Of a DNA stretch of 64,000 nucleotides, positions 12,690 to 24,798 are shown one piece after another. The stretch comes from Chamaecyparis obtusa (Eukaryota; Streptophyta; Pinopsida; Cupressales; Cupressaceae): positions 370,001-434,000 of the forward strand of contig BSBK01006425.1 in NCBI GenBank assembly GCA_027943335.1, in the 5' to 3' direction. The notes below the pieces were generated by a model. It was not told the origin of the DNA, searched no databases, and saw only the letters and a list, made by a program, of their open reading frames with translations. Every line of letters begins with the position of its first letter. Within the stretch, counting starts at the first letter, position 1. The position numbers and the translations under genes are program-made.

Positions 12690-12877
12690 TCGTACGATAG
12701 TTGACCAAGTGTCATTTCCTCAGGCACCCACTGTCATTTAGAGGCTGGATTATCATTTCATCAGACACCCAGTGTCGTACGAGTTTCTGGAGTGTCGTCT
12801 GGTAATAGACCCAGTGTCATACGAGTTTCGACATCAGGTTTCAACTATCATCTGGTAAAAAACCCACTATTGTATGA
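12690..12877 (+). repeat. TCGTACGA motif array 1
   Basis: Copies of the 8-bp palindrome TCGTACGA or one- or two-transition variants lie at 12690, 12775, 12817 and 12870, usually inside AGTGTCGTACGAGTTTC. Segments of the form GTGTCATTTC alternate with them. Confidence 0.7.
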
Positions 12878-13284
12878 GTTTCAATACCAGATTTCAATTG
12901 TCATTTCATTTTTGCGAGCAGTTTGTCAGATTTGATTTTTGGATTTTGACTGACAGCTAACCCTAACAATTGAAATTTACTATTTCTGATTGATTTCTAC
13001 TAGTTTTGATTGGAAAAAGTGCAAGAATTGCTCAAAATCAAGTAAACATCTACTAAGCGCGTTGTGAGGATCTCAGGTATTCCACTTGTGCTGATAATAT
13101 TTTGATTTGGGACTTAAAATAAATCTCTCGTGTGTCTAGCTTGGGTGATTCTTTTCATGCTTTTGTTTTACACACTTGCATAATTGATACTAGGTTGTGA
13201 CCCCTTAAGGATTCATTAAGTAGTCTCAGATACTTGTGATTGATCTTGATTGCTATCTTGGGTTATTGGACTCGATAATTTGTC

Positions 13285-13338
13285 GGCCCCTCATTCCGCC
13301 CCGTGGTTGCAATCTCAGCACCATAAAGGGGAGGGGTC
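13285..13338 (+). other. Conserved leader stem, element B
   Basis: CCCCTC at 13287-13292 can pair with GAGGGG at 13331-13336. The pattern CATTCCGCCCC after the left arm and GCGTTAAGTGTTCCAC after the right arm is shared with A at 6618-6707. Confidence 0.55.
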
Positions 13339-13680
13339 ATCAGGATAGAAGCGTTAAGTGTTCCACTTGGCAACCCTTTTGTCCTTTTAGGAACTCACTT
13401 GTTTTCTAAGTTGGGGACTCATTTTCAGCTTGTGTGAGGTGTTAAGTGTTCCACCTTGTGGACTCATCTCATATTCATTTTAAGCGTTAAGTGTTCCTCT
13501 TTCTGCTTTTTGGATACTTTTGGTAGATTTGCTTTTGGAAACATACATCTATGCTCACATAGTAATTAGGCCTATGAACACTATTCATGATTCTTGAGAG
13601 ATTGGATTCCCAGTGAAATCCTTCTTGATGATAGAATCCTTGTAGGTAGGGAGGATACTTAGTGCGTTTCACATTCAACT

Positions 13681-13876
13681 TGGTTAGTGCGTCTTCTCTT
13701 ATTGATCGATACATTCTCTCCCAGGAGAGGTTGATAGATCACGTGGGGTTGACATCACGAGCTTTGGTGAATCAAAATTGGTTAGTGCATCTTCCCTTAT
13801 TGATTGATACATTCTCTCTCTGGAGGGGTTGATAGATCATGTGGGGTTGATATCATAGACCTTGGTGAGACAAACT
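13681..13876 (+). repeat. 98-bp tandem duplication in element B leader
   Basis: TGGTTAGTGC at 13681 recurs at 13779. The two units are alike throughout, with differences mainly CG to TG or CA (GATCGAT/GATTGAT, CACGTGG/CATGTGG). Confidence 0.75.
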
Positions 13877-14621
13877 TTGTCTTAGCATGTCGGATTAATC
13901 TGCTTGCTTTGTTTGGGTTAAAAGTGAAAAGGTGTCAAAACCTTGGATTTGAAGCCAAGTCCCCTTGTGGTATACTATTGTGAGTCACCTTTAGAGAGGG
14001 TTAACCGTAGCGGACAATCCCTTCACAAGGAAAACTGCATTGATAGAACCTCAAGCGGTAATAGCCATTTTCGCCATGGTAGTGACAGCCGCTATATAAA
14101 TGTCCTTGTGGAAGAAATCTCCACGGGTATGGTTCATTGTTGGGTTGTCAGATCTCCCTAGCAGCTCCTGAAGATTAAGTTATTGGACTGTGTCAAAACC
14201 CTGGTGCACCGGGATTGGAGTTCACCCCTTTGGATCATAAAAGTTGCAGAGTCAAACCATTACTAAAAAACCCTAGCGAGGCCAAATTTTCATTTTATAG
14301 GGTATATGTGCATTATTGCAAAACATTTTTGGAACATACACAATTAGCGCTTCTGAGGATTAGAGTGAATAATTCACTTGATTATTCATGTGCAAGGTTT
14401 CTTTTTCCCTTGTTCATTGTTTTCAAACATGCTTGAAATCGCGTGCTTGCTATTTTGCGTGCTTGTTTATCTATCTAGTTACTGAAAATGAACAAATCTG
14501 TTACAATCCTCAAATCTGGACATTGAAATTTGCAAACAATTCAAATCTGAAAACTCAAAATTTGCAAAATCTGAAGTAAAATCCTTTCTGGAGTCAAAAG
14601 TCATCTCATGAGGTCAAAAAG

Positions 14622-14947
14622 TCATACGAGTTTCTATCAAGTGTCATTTCATTCGTGCCCATCTATCGTATGATAGCAAACTCAGTGTCGTACAAGTTTC
14701 CATGCCAGCAAATTCTCAAAGTCAAAATCTTGCAACTGTCGTATGATATTTTCAACTGTCATTTCATTGCTACGAAACTGTCGTATGAGATTTTCAACTA
14801 TCATTTCATTGCTACCCAACTGTCGTATGATAACCAACCCAGTGTCGTATGAGTTTTGATGCCAGAAAATTCTGAGTCAAAAACTTGCTTGCAACTATCG
14901 TATGAGTTTTGCAACTGTTGTTTCATAGCATACCCACTATCGTACGA
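14622..14947 (+). repeat. TCGTACGA motif array 2
   Basis: Nine copies of TCGTACGA or a single-transition variant (TCGTATGA, TCATACGA, TCGTACAA) lie between 14622 and 14947. They alternate with TCATTTCATTGCTAC-type segments. Confidence 0.75.
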
Positions 14948-17900
14948 GTCTACAGAGTGTCATTTGGGAAATTTTTGAAAGTTGTCGAAAAAATTGTCAA
15001 AATTGCCAGATATTTAGCTTTTCAACCTAGTTTCAAAATCTGTCGAATGAATCACTATGTCAAGAATGAAGCCGTAGCTATTAAGAGTCCAATCATTTTC
15101 CTAAAGTGGCCTTTTGAATTCGATTCAACCTTTTGTTTAATCGATTTGAGTCCTTATCATCCTGTGTCAAAACCTTGTCATAACTATCAATCATCAAAAT
15201 GACTAAGTGTTGTGATATCTTGTCCACTATCTTTTGGGAACCTACCCATACATCCAGGGCATAGTATCCTTCATCCATGTCTAATCAAATCTTCAAATCA
15301 ATCAAACCTTGACAAGGTTGCGTCATCTGATCATCTTGATTCAATTCATTCTTCGGTTATCTAGATCTTATTCTTTTGTTTCACTTGAGGTGAATGGTGG
15401 AGACTAGAGATTCCTCTCACAAGAAATCTATCACCACTCTCCAAACTCCAACTCTCAAGCAACTCATCAATTCTAGTCTTTACGAGGACAATGATCTTGG
15501 CAACTATCGATTGAAATCTGGTTACATACCTCCTCCATCAACTCACAGAGGTACTCAACATACCCCTCATCAATCTAATCCAAGGAGTCCACAAAATCCT
15601 ACCATGTCTCAAGAAGGGACAAATTTTGGCTCTCAAAGAGCTCAATCTCAACATCATGCAGATCAGGAACCCACACTTGAAGAAATTGCTCAATATCAAA
15701 ATGATGATAACTTCAAACGAATGATGAAGCATTTCTTGAAAGAAGATAGAGAAGCATACTTTTTACAATTAGCTCATCAAGGAGCTAGACTTCCTCCCAA
15801 CTTTAATGTTGAAGACATCATTACACATGAGGAAGAGACTCCACTCATAGCTATGATGAAATAGATACATGCTTTACAAGTCAAATTTAATAGCCTTGAG
15901 AAGGAAAAGGAACCCAAAGAGTTCTCCATGGAAGCCCTATGCCCTTTTCCTTTTGACAAAAACTTGTATATGCCACCATTTCCAAAAAGGGTGGAGATGC
16001 CAAAGTATGACAAGTATGATGGACACTCTGATCCTCAAGATCATGTCAGAGAATTCTGTACACAATCAATGGAGTTCATGCATGAACCGACCTATCTGAT
16101 GCGTCTCTTCCCTCGATCTCCAGGGGGAGCAGCCATCCACTGGTTCTCTAGACTGCCTTCTACTATCAAAACTTTTGAGGAGTTGATCAAATTGTTCTAC
16201 CAGCAATACTCCTACAATATTCAACATCTAGTCACCATGATTGATATCTGTAATCTCAAGCAATACCCAGGGGAACCATTCCTAACATTTCTCAAGAGAT
16301 GGAGAAAGAAGTTCTCTCTATATGCTAGACTAATTCCCAAAATGGAGAAACTGGAAATCTTTATCAATAACCTTGTTCTAGAAATCAATTATCCCTTACA
16401 AATGCAAGATCATACATCTTTTGATAAGATGGTGGATAATGCTATCAAAATCAAAAAAGTGCTTGTGAAAAAAGGAGAAATCACACTTCAAAAAGACAAG
16501 TATGAATCTGGATCCAGTTCTAAAGACAAGAACAAAAATTGGAACAAGAACAAAGGCATCATCACAGATGGCATTGTTGACACTATTCGTGCCCCATCAA
16601 AGGCACTAGCCTACAATCTCACTCTTGGCACTCAAGCCATTAAAGCTTCAGAGAAAAAGTCTTCTCAACCATCTCAAAGGAAGCCAAAATACAAAAAATG
16701 GGATAAACATCAAAAATTTACTCCTCTAGGAGAGTCTTTAGAATCAGCTATGAAAACTCTACTGGCTGATAACATCATCTCTTTACCATCAATCTGACCG
16801 AATGATCAGGACCCTAAACCGATATGGTGGAAGCAAAATGAATTCTATGATTTCCATGGGAGTAAAGGTCACAAAACTAGTAGTTGCTACCACTTGAAGC
16901 ATACCATTCAAGATCTGATCGATAGTGGAGACATCACAATTGACAATGCAAAAAGCAATCATGATCATATAGCATTCACAAAACCCTTTCTGAAACATGG
17001 TCAAGAAGTTTCAACTTCTTAGCCTAATATGGGTGCCAAAGTCAACTATGCCTACCCTGGAAATAATGTTGTCATCAATATGGTTGAACCATGTCTCTCT
17101 GAAAGTTGCAATGTCATCACAATTGTACGAAGAGATAGAGATCATTCCTTAGCTAACACAGTTACTCGATCACAAGCTCAAATGCAACTGAAAGGACAAA
17201 TCCCAAATTCATCAAATGTCCCTAAGGTGCCCTTCAATCTTTCATCTACTTCTAAATAGAAGGCTGCTTCCAAATCTTCCAATCCAAAGGATACAAGGCC
17301 TACGTCTTATAGCATTGTTCAACAACTCCAGCACACTAATGTGAAAATCTCCATGTTTGAGTTGCTTCAAATATCTCCAGCTCATAGAGCCATTCTCGAT
17401 AAAGCTTTGCTCGGTTCCAATGTTCTTGATGACCTTGATTTAGACAGGTTCCAGACTATGGTTGGACATCTTACATCTCTGCAATATATCTCCTTTTCAG
17501 AGGAAGATGACAATTCCTTGAGTCACCCACATAATCAGCCTTTGCATATAGAAATCTTGATCCAGAACCATAGAGTCAAACGTGTGTTGATAGATGGGGG
17601 TGCTGGCCTAAACATTTGTTCTTACAGCTTGATCACACAATTGGGATTTTCAGAATTGGCTATTGATCCTAAAAAGAAAATAACTATTAAGACCTATGAT
17701 GAACAAGAAAGATGTTCTAAAGGCACCATTGTCTTACCTATCAGAGTGGGTCTAGTTATCAAAGATACCATCTGTCAAGTGCTTGATCTACCTTTGGCCT
17801 ACAATGTCCTTTTAGGGAGACCATGGATACATGAAATGCAAGCTATTCCTTCTACATACCATCAATGTTTGAAGTTTCCTTATGGAGTAGAGGTTACTAT

Positions 17901-19386
17901 CCCCATAGATCTGAATACAACTTACAACACCTTGAAGGAAAGTGCAGATAAGCTTGTACCTAATAACGCAGAATCTTCTATTGATCCAACTAAAGAAGCA
18001 TCCACATCTAAAATGGAAGATCTTGTAAAAGAGGTTAATATCAAAGAAAATGGTATGGGAGAATATACTATCGAGCCAGTCTTATCTTTGACATCTCTCC
18101 CTATCTTGCCTAAGTCTTATGGGAAATCTTTGAAACAATCCAAACCAGACTCTAAAGAACCTCTTGAAGCATAAAAAAAGAATTTTGTAGCAGAACAAGT
18201 ATCCAAGCAAGAATTTGAAGAGGATGAGGCTGTGCTATCATGGCTATACAAAGATGAACCTGAATCTCAAGTTGTTCAAACTGGTGACTCTGCAGTCTCC
18301 AAACTCCCTTCCAAGTCATATGGTCTAGGAGATAAATTAATAGCTAAGATGGGATATTCAGGTAAAGGACCTCTAGGAATCAGAGGAAAAGGTCTTGAGG
18401 TACCTCTCCCACATACTGGTAGGGAAAATAAAAACAAAGTTGGCTTAGGATTTAAGAAGAAACCCTATCACCTCAAAGGTAATTTCTCTCATGTCATAGA
18501 GCAGATCACACCAGGGGAACCTCTTCTTAAGAAAGAAGAAACAGAACCATCTGATAGTGATTCAGATAGTTTAGAACTCATCCCCTATGAAAAATTGCCG
18601 AAAGAGATCAAAGACCTTCTTGATGATAAAGATGATCCTATCAAAAGAATTAATGTAGTAGAAACACAAGAACCTACTATCAATCAAGAGATAGTTGCAA
18701 CATAAGAACTAGCTAATCTTGAAAACAATCAAGAAGAAGGAAGTGGTAGTGATTTTGAGACAGATTCTCATGAGTATGAATACAAATCAGAATCTGAGGG
18801 TAACCATTCTTGGGGTATTCACCCTGACTTTACTCATGTTCTAAGATTTCCTAGAGATCCTACATCAGAAGATGAATCTAATGACTATGAATGGGGAGTC
18901 ATCCCAGAACTAGATGAGCTTATCACAGAGAAACATGTTGATGTTATTCACCAATATGCACCTCAAACCAACGTAAGTCTAGAGTGAAACGATGAACCTA
19001 TCGAGTCTGATCCACCTATGTCTGAATTGGACTCCCACGATGACATTGAGCCTATTCATGAATTGGATGTCTTAAGTTGTAGTATCACCTTTGAACTCAA
19101 GCATCAGGTTAGGACCAATGATGATAGATCCATATCCGTAAACACTATCTCCCAATCTTTCCCTACTCTGACTATCAAATATCCAGAACTTATTGATCAA
19201 ACCTCCATGAATCTGAGCCATGGTATTTATACCTTCCCAAATGACTATGCCCTCGCTTGCTACCTCAATGCAATTGAGCCCATGAGTACTTCCATCAATG
19301 AACTAAGTGTCAAGATGACCGAGTCAGACATCAAATATCTTAGTCAAAAAAACAAGAGTAAAAAGAAAAAGAAAAAGAGTTCTGAG

Positions 19387-19409
19387 GGTGAAAACCACTT
19401 TGTGGCAGT
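19387..19409 (+). other. Hairpin-like GGTGAAAACC motif inside the pre-RT linker (1)
   Basis: GGTGAAAACC is followed by a 4-bp stem CCAC/GTGG with a TTT loop. The homologous site in element A (30038-30060) keeps the stem with loop ATT. The outer arms do not pair well. Coding sequence overlaps. Confidence 0.35.
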
Positions 19410-19449
19410 CTCAGAACCTACAAAAGTAAAAATAAAAGATGTATCCAAA

Positions 19450-19472
19450 GGTGAAAACCTCTCTGAGGCACC
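19450..19472 (+). other. Hairpin-like GGTGAAAACC motif inside the pre-RT linker (2)
   Basis: Outer stem GGTG/CACC, bulge AAAA, inner stem CCTC/GAGG and loop TCT all pair perfectly. The architecture matches the three hairpins after pol. Confidence 0.4.
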
Positions 19473-22400
19473 TAAGGATGAGATATTTGATGTCTTTATG
19501 AGTCATTTACAGGACAGATCTCCAGTTCTAATTGAACCTACTCAATCCATCAATTTGGGTACAACAGAGGAACCACAATTGGTACATGTAGCACAATCAT
19601 TATCAGAAGAAAAGAAGCAAAAATTTACAACATTCCTAACAGAGAAGAAGATCAACTTTGCATGGAAATATTTAGATATGCCAGGATTGGATCCTAATCT
19701 TATAATGCATCATTTATCTATTGCTCCAAATGTCAAACTTGTCAAGCAAAAATTGAGAAAGATGCATCCTCACGTTGCACTCTTAGTAAAAGCTGAATTA
19801 GAGAAGCTCCTAAACGTCAGATTCATCTAATTTATTGACTATGCAGAGTGGATCTCTAATATTGTACCTATTTCTAAACCAGATGGGTCAATCAGAGTGT
19901 GCACAGACTTTAGAGATGTGAATAGAGCATGCCCTAAGGATGATTTTCCACTACCTAACATTGATATGATAGTGGACATGACTGCGGGTTTCAAGATGTA
20001 TTCCTTAATGGATGGTTTCTCTAGATATAACCAAATAAAAATTTCTCCAGAGGACCAAGAGAAAACTACTTTCACATGTGCATGGGGCACCTTCTATTGG
20101 AATGTCATGCCATTTGGGCTTAAAAATGCTGGTGCTACATATCAAAGAGCAATGACATCTATTTTCCACGACATGATGCATCAAACTATGGAAGATTATG
20201 TTGATGATACTTTAGCAAAATCTATGATCAGAACTGAACATCTAAAGGACTTGAGCATGATCCTAGACATAATGGAAAAGTTTAGTCTCCGACTAAATCC
20301 TAAGAAGTGTGCTTTTGGTGTCACTTCTGGAAAACTCTTAGGATACATAGTTTCAAAGAAAGGAATTGAAGTTGATCTAGCTAAAGTCAAGGCTATAATA
20401 GAGATGCAACCTCCCACAAATATCAGTCAAATGAGGATGTTGTAAGGAAGAGTTCAATCTATCAAAAGATTCATATCATAGCTAGCGGACATATCACAGC
20501 CTTTTACAAAAACATTACATAAAGGTGTGACCTTTGCATGGAATGAAGAATGTGAGAACAACTTTAACCATATCAAGAAGTATCTATCAAATCCACCTAT
20601 CTTGATGCCTCCTATTCATGGGAAGCCATTGATCTTATATGTCTCCACAACAGCCACATCACTGGGGGCATTGCTAGCGCAACATGATGAAGAGAAAAAG
20701 GAAAGAGCCATTTATTATATAAGCAAAACATTGGTGGCATATGAAAAGAACTATTCTATGATTGAGAAAGCTTTTCTCGCTATGATCTTTGCATCACAGA
20801 AACTGAGACACTATATGTTAGCTCATACCACGCATCTAGTAGCAAAAATTGATCCACTAAAATACCTACTAAGCAAGGCTGCCCTCACAGGTAGACTGGC
20901 TAAATGGGTCATGCTTCTAAGCAAATTTGACATTGAATATGTTGAAAGAAAAGCTATAAAAGGTCAAGTTATTATTGATCAACTAGCAGATGCACCCATG
21001 TTTGATGACACACCAATGCAAATGGAATTCCCAGACTCCTCTATTATGCACCTATCTTCTAGAGAATGGCAATTGTTCTTTGATGGCTCCTATACACATA
21101 ATGGATTTGGAGCAGGCATATTTTTCATAACTCCTCAAGGATACTCCATCCCAAAAGCATTCAGACTAAAGTTCCCCTTCATAAACAATATTGCGAAATA
21201 TGAAGCCCTCTTGAATGGTATGAAAATAGCAATTGAATGGAGAATAACAGAGCTACACATTCATGGAGACTCTCAACTTATTATTCATCAAGTCAATGAT
21301 GTGTACCAAACTAAAGATGAAAAGCTCATTCCTTACAAGAGAATGGTAGATGATCTTAAGAAATATTTCATATCTATCACATTTGAGCAAATTCCTAGAA
21401 TGGAGAACAAGGCTACCGATGTAATGGCAACACTATCTACTTTATTACAGCAGCCTGAATATGAGCTACGCTACGAGTTACTGGTGGAAGCACTATCTTA
21501 TCCTGCATATGACTCCCCTGAAACTTGCATGATCTACACTATTGTAGGTCATGATTCATCCTGATATAAAAACCTATTTTCCTATCTCCAAGACCAAATC
21601 ATCCCCGATACCTTCAAACGCCATGAAAAGAGATACCTTATCCGTAATGCCTCCCGATATGTCATCATTGGTAATGATCTATACAAATGAGGTCTAGATG
21701 GTATGCTACTTAGATGTTTAGAATGGGAAGAGTCTCAATGTGCATTAGAGGAAGTCCATGATGGTATTTGTGGGTCACACTTGAATGGTTTAACACTAGC
21801 ACAAAAACTTATTAGGGCTGGGTACTATTGGCCTGAAATGGAGAAAGAGGCTATCAAATTTGCTAAGAATTGTCAAAAGTGTCAAGTACATAGCAACCTA
21901 ATTCATGCTCCAGGGAGGGATCTAATCCCCTTTACAACACAATGGCCTTTCCATCAATGGGAATTTGATCTTATCGGGATGATTCATCCTCATTCTTCTA
22001 ACGGACATACCCATATAATCACAGCCATAGATTATTTTTAAAAATGGGTAGAGGCGGTCCCTTTGACACAAGCAACAGGGAAACAAATATCTATGTTCAT
22101 ATTGAACTATATCATATGCAGATATGGGATACCTCATTCCATAATCATAGATAATAATGGGCAATTCAGGAATAAAGACCTAGATGATCTATGTGCCAAA
22201 TTCAAGATCACCCAACATTGGTCTTCTATCTACTATCCACAAGGGAATGGCCAAGCAGAGGCTTCTAAAAAAAATTTATTAAAGATCTTGCATAGAATAG
22301 TAAACAAAACTGGTAGAGACTGGCATCTCATGATTAATCCAGCTCTATGGGCCTACAGAACAAGTATCAAAACACCTACTGGGGCTACACCTTTCGCTTT

Positions 22401-22892
22401 AGTTTATGGGTCTGAAGTGGTACTGCCTATTGAGGTTGAAATCCCATCACTCAAAATTAGAATGCATGGTCTAGTAACTGATGATGACTACAGAGTGCCT
22501 AGGTTACAAGAATTGGAACTACTAGATGAGCGCAGACAAGCAGTGTATGATCATCTCAGAGTATATCAGAAGAGAATGTCTAGAGGCTACAACAAGAAAG
22601 TTAGACACAGAGAATTTCAGGTTGGCGATCTAGTCTTGAGAGAAAATCTTAAAAATCAATCCCATCGAGAACGCAAGGGGAAGTTTGAACCCAACTGGCT
22701 AGGTCCCTTTGTCATCACTACTACTTTTGGCTCTGGTGCCTATCAACTCTTAATGACTGAAGGAGAATAGCTCTGAGAACCAATCAACGTTCTCCATATG
22801 AAGAAATTCTACGCCTAAGGCATTCATTCTATGGTAAAATGTCCTGAAAAAATTATAAAAATCAGAAAAAGTCCTAAAAAAATGAACATCTT

Positions 22893-23091
22893 GGTGAAAA
22901 CCTAGCAATAGGTGCCTTGATGATTCACAAAAAAATTGAAAAATATCAAAAATTTAAAAAAAAAATTGAAAAATACAAAAAAAAATGAGAAAAAAAGAAA
23001 AAAAGTGCCTTGGTGAAAACCTGGAAACAGGCGCCTTGGTAGCAAAAATAGAATCTCTACCAAGATGGTGAAAACCCGACAAACGGGTGCC
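22893..23091 (+). other. Three RNA hairpins after element B pol
   Basis: Hairpins at 22893-22916, 23012-23035 and 23067-23091 share one plan: outer stem GGTG with TGCC or CGCC, a 5' AAAA bulge, and an inner 4-bp stem. The inner stems are CCTA/TAGG (loop GCAA), CCTG/CAGG (loop GAAA) and CCCG/CGGG (loop ACAAA), so paired bases change together. A further 8-bp stem joins CTTGGTAG (23035-23042) to CTACCAAG (23057-23064). A-rich linkers separate them. The same set occurs in element A at 30799-31010. Function unknown; an RNA packaging, export or 3'-end role is possible. Confidence 0.65.
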
Positions 23092-24798
23092 ACTTGTTTC
23101 AAAATGCTCCATCTATCAGCGCAATCTTGGTCTTTCCTAGCTTTCATTCTTGCTTTAGTTTGTACATATCTCCCGGTTTGTTTTGCATTTCCAATTTTCA
23201 ATAAGTCAGTTTGTCCACCAATCATCTCAAGTGTCTGTATCCTATCAATGTTCAAACTTGGGGGCAATCAATGTCATATCCTATGGTCTCCAGTATACTT
23301 TAGATGTGTCATATCCAATCAGAGTCCTTTGAAGCTTCATTTGAGTCAGTCAAGTTTGTCTTGTCTCCAGAAAGGATTTTGCATCTACAACGCAATCAAC
23401 ATCAAACATAAATTGAAAACAATCTGTGCTTTTCATGCTTTTATCTCCTTGTATGCTTACTAATTCGCATTGATATTTTTGCATATTGTGTCCCTTCGAG
23501 CTCTTCGATGATGTCCTTTATAGGATTTAGACAGTGATGACTGGGGGCATAATCTTTTCTTTATTTTCTGCATGTATGTGAAAATCTAACGTCTTTGGAA
23601 ATTTTGGATTGAAATGGTGTCCGACTGTAAGAGCCTCTATCTTGAATTGGATGGCCATGCGTACCTCGACCATTGATACCCAGAAAATTCAAGGAAGTTT
23701 GATCTAACTATTATCTTTTGAGTGAGTTCTTTCTCCTACTGTGAAACACGATCTTACCTAAGGATGTGAACGATAAAGGGTCACTATGGGTAATTCACAC
23801 TAGATTTAGAATGATCCCTTGGTTGTTTAATGTGTTTGTCATGCAAGGCATATTCAGGTCATCACAACATTCATGTTTTGATGCTTATACAAATTGCTAT
23901 ATCAAAATGGACATGATATTTAGGTCATCTTGGCATTTGTGCCTTGGTGCTTATATCTACTCCAACATTCCGAAAACAAAATCAATATTCATATATCCAT
24001 GGTTTCCTAACTAGTGGGTGTTGTATTGATTCTTGCGCATACAAATTGATATTCATATGTCTATGGTTTCATAGCTAGTGGGCATTGTATTGATTTATCC
24101 GGTTACCTAAAAGTTCAATGATGATAACAAATCAACATATGATCAGTGACTAGGTCCTAGGTCTTAGGTTGCATTTCATTTTGCATATCTCTTTGCATTT
24201 TGTGTGTTGCATGATCTCACAACTGTTTGGAAACACTTCAAAGCTTAAATAATTCTTCATATCAATTCTTCACATCTAACGAGAGTTAAGTCTCACTCGA
24301 AGGTCTCTTCATCAAACCACAAGCAGTAACCCTCCAGGGTTAAACATCCTTTTGACATGAAGACTGAGTACTTGTCTTCATCAACCTACAAAAACATATC
24401 ATGTGTATCGCTGCATTTACATCTTATATCATTATCATTTGTTACCATTACATTCATTGCATAAGCATAAACCATACATACATCTTTTCATAATCAATTA
24501 CATTTGCATAACATCCATACATATGAAAGAAATCATTGCATTGCATCGATCGATACATACATTCTACACTAATCATAACATAAGCATAACATGATATCAT
24601 CATAAATCCACATCATGACAAGTACACATGAAGTCACCATCAAAATATCAATCGCATATATATCAAAAATCTCAAAATGTGTCAGGGGTGCACTATTAGC
24701 ACAATGTACAAAAGAATGAGCTCCGGAAAGCTATTAGAATCAGAATGGTGTATTAGTGATAACAAAGAATAGAATATATCAAAACATGACCACAGGAA
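23092..24798 (+). other. Element B post-pol noncoding region
   Basis: About 1.7 kb between the hairpins and the end of the antisense gene. It contains imperfect 65-bp direct repeats (23849-24096) and an AT-rich stretch with CATTGCATAAGCATAA-type words (24400-24660). No coding content is recognised on either strand. Confidence 0.5.
23849..24096 (+). repeat. Imperfect direct repeats of about 65 bp
   Basis: ATATTCAGGTCATC at 23849 recurs as GATATTTAGGTCATC at about 23915. ATATTCATAT-CCATGGTTTC at 23985 recurs at about 24049 with TAGTGGG-TTGTATTGATT in both copies. Confidence 0.5.

Larger units (their letters stand above)
12549..15393 (+). other. Element B 5' leader, noncoding
   Basis: About 2.8 kb with no recognisable coding content. 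It holds two TCGTACGA arrays (12690-12877 and 14622-14947), a conserved GC-rich stem (13285-13338), two 45-bp repeat units shared with A (about 13413-13498) and a 98-bp tandem duplication (13681-13876). Confidence 0.65.
15394..22818 (+). pseudogene. Element B gag-pol polyprotein, Tat type, one frame with stop codons
   Basis: From the ATG at 15394 to the TAA at 22816, about 2475 codons stay in one frame without a frameshift, but about 15 internal stops kill the copy. Order: gag (capsid region about 15930-16450), zinc-finger-like segment (about 16850-16910), protease (VLIDGGAGLNICS, about 17590; ending LLGRPWIHEM), a G-patch region (about 18320-18460, MGYSGKGPLGIRGKG), a long acidic linker, reverse transcriptase (about 19850-20450; YVDD catalytic site near 20200), RNase H 1 (about 20530-20950) whose first catalytic Asp appears lost (LYVSTTATS), archaeal-type RNase H 2 (about 21060-21420; LFFDGSY, KYEALL and HGDSQLI keep D, E and D), then integrase (21703-22770) with the HHCC finger, D, D and E residues and a C-terminal strand ending NWLGPFVI. 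Stops are a mix of TAG, TGA and TAA. RT and integrase motifs are intact, suggesting fairly recent activity. Confidence 0.9.

Noticed and set aside
12690..14947. TCGTACGA arrays as a CRISPR-like array
   Set aside because: The repeats are too short and degenerate, spacing is irregular, and the context is a plant retroelement leader.
15394..22818. Endogenous pararetrovirus instead of LTR element
   Set aside because: Integrase, LTRs, polypurine tract and TSD are all present, and there is no movement protein.
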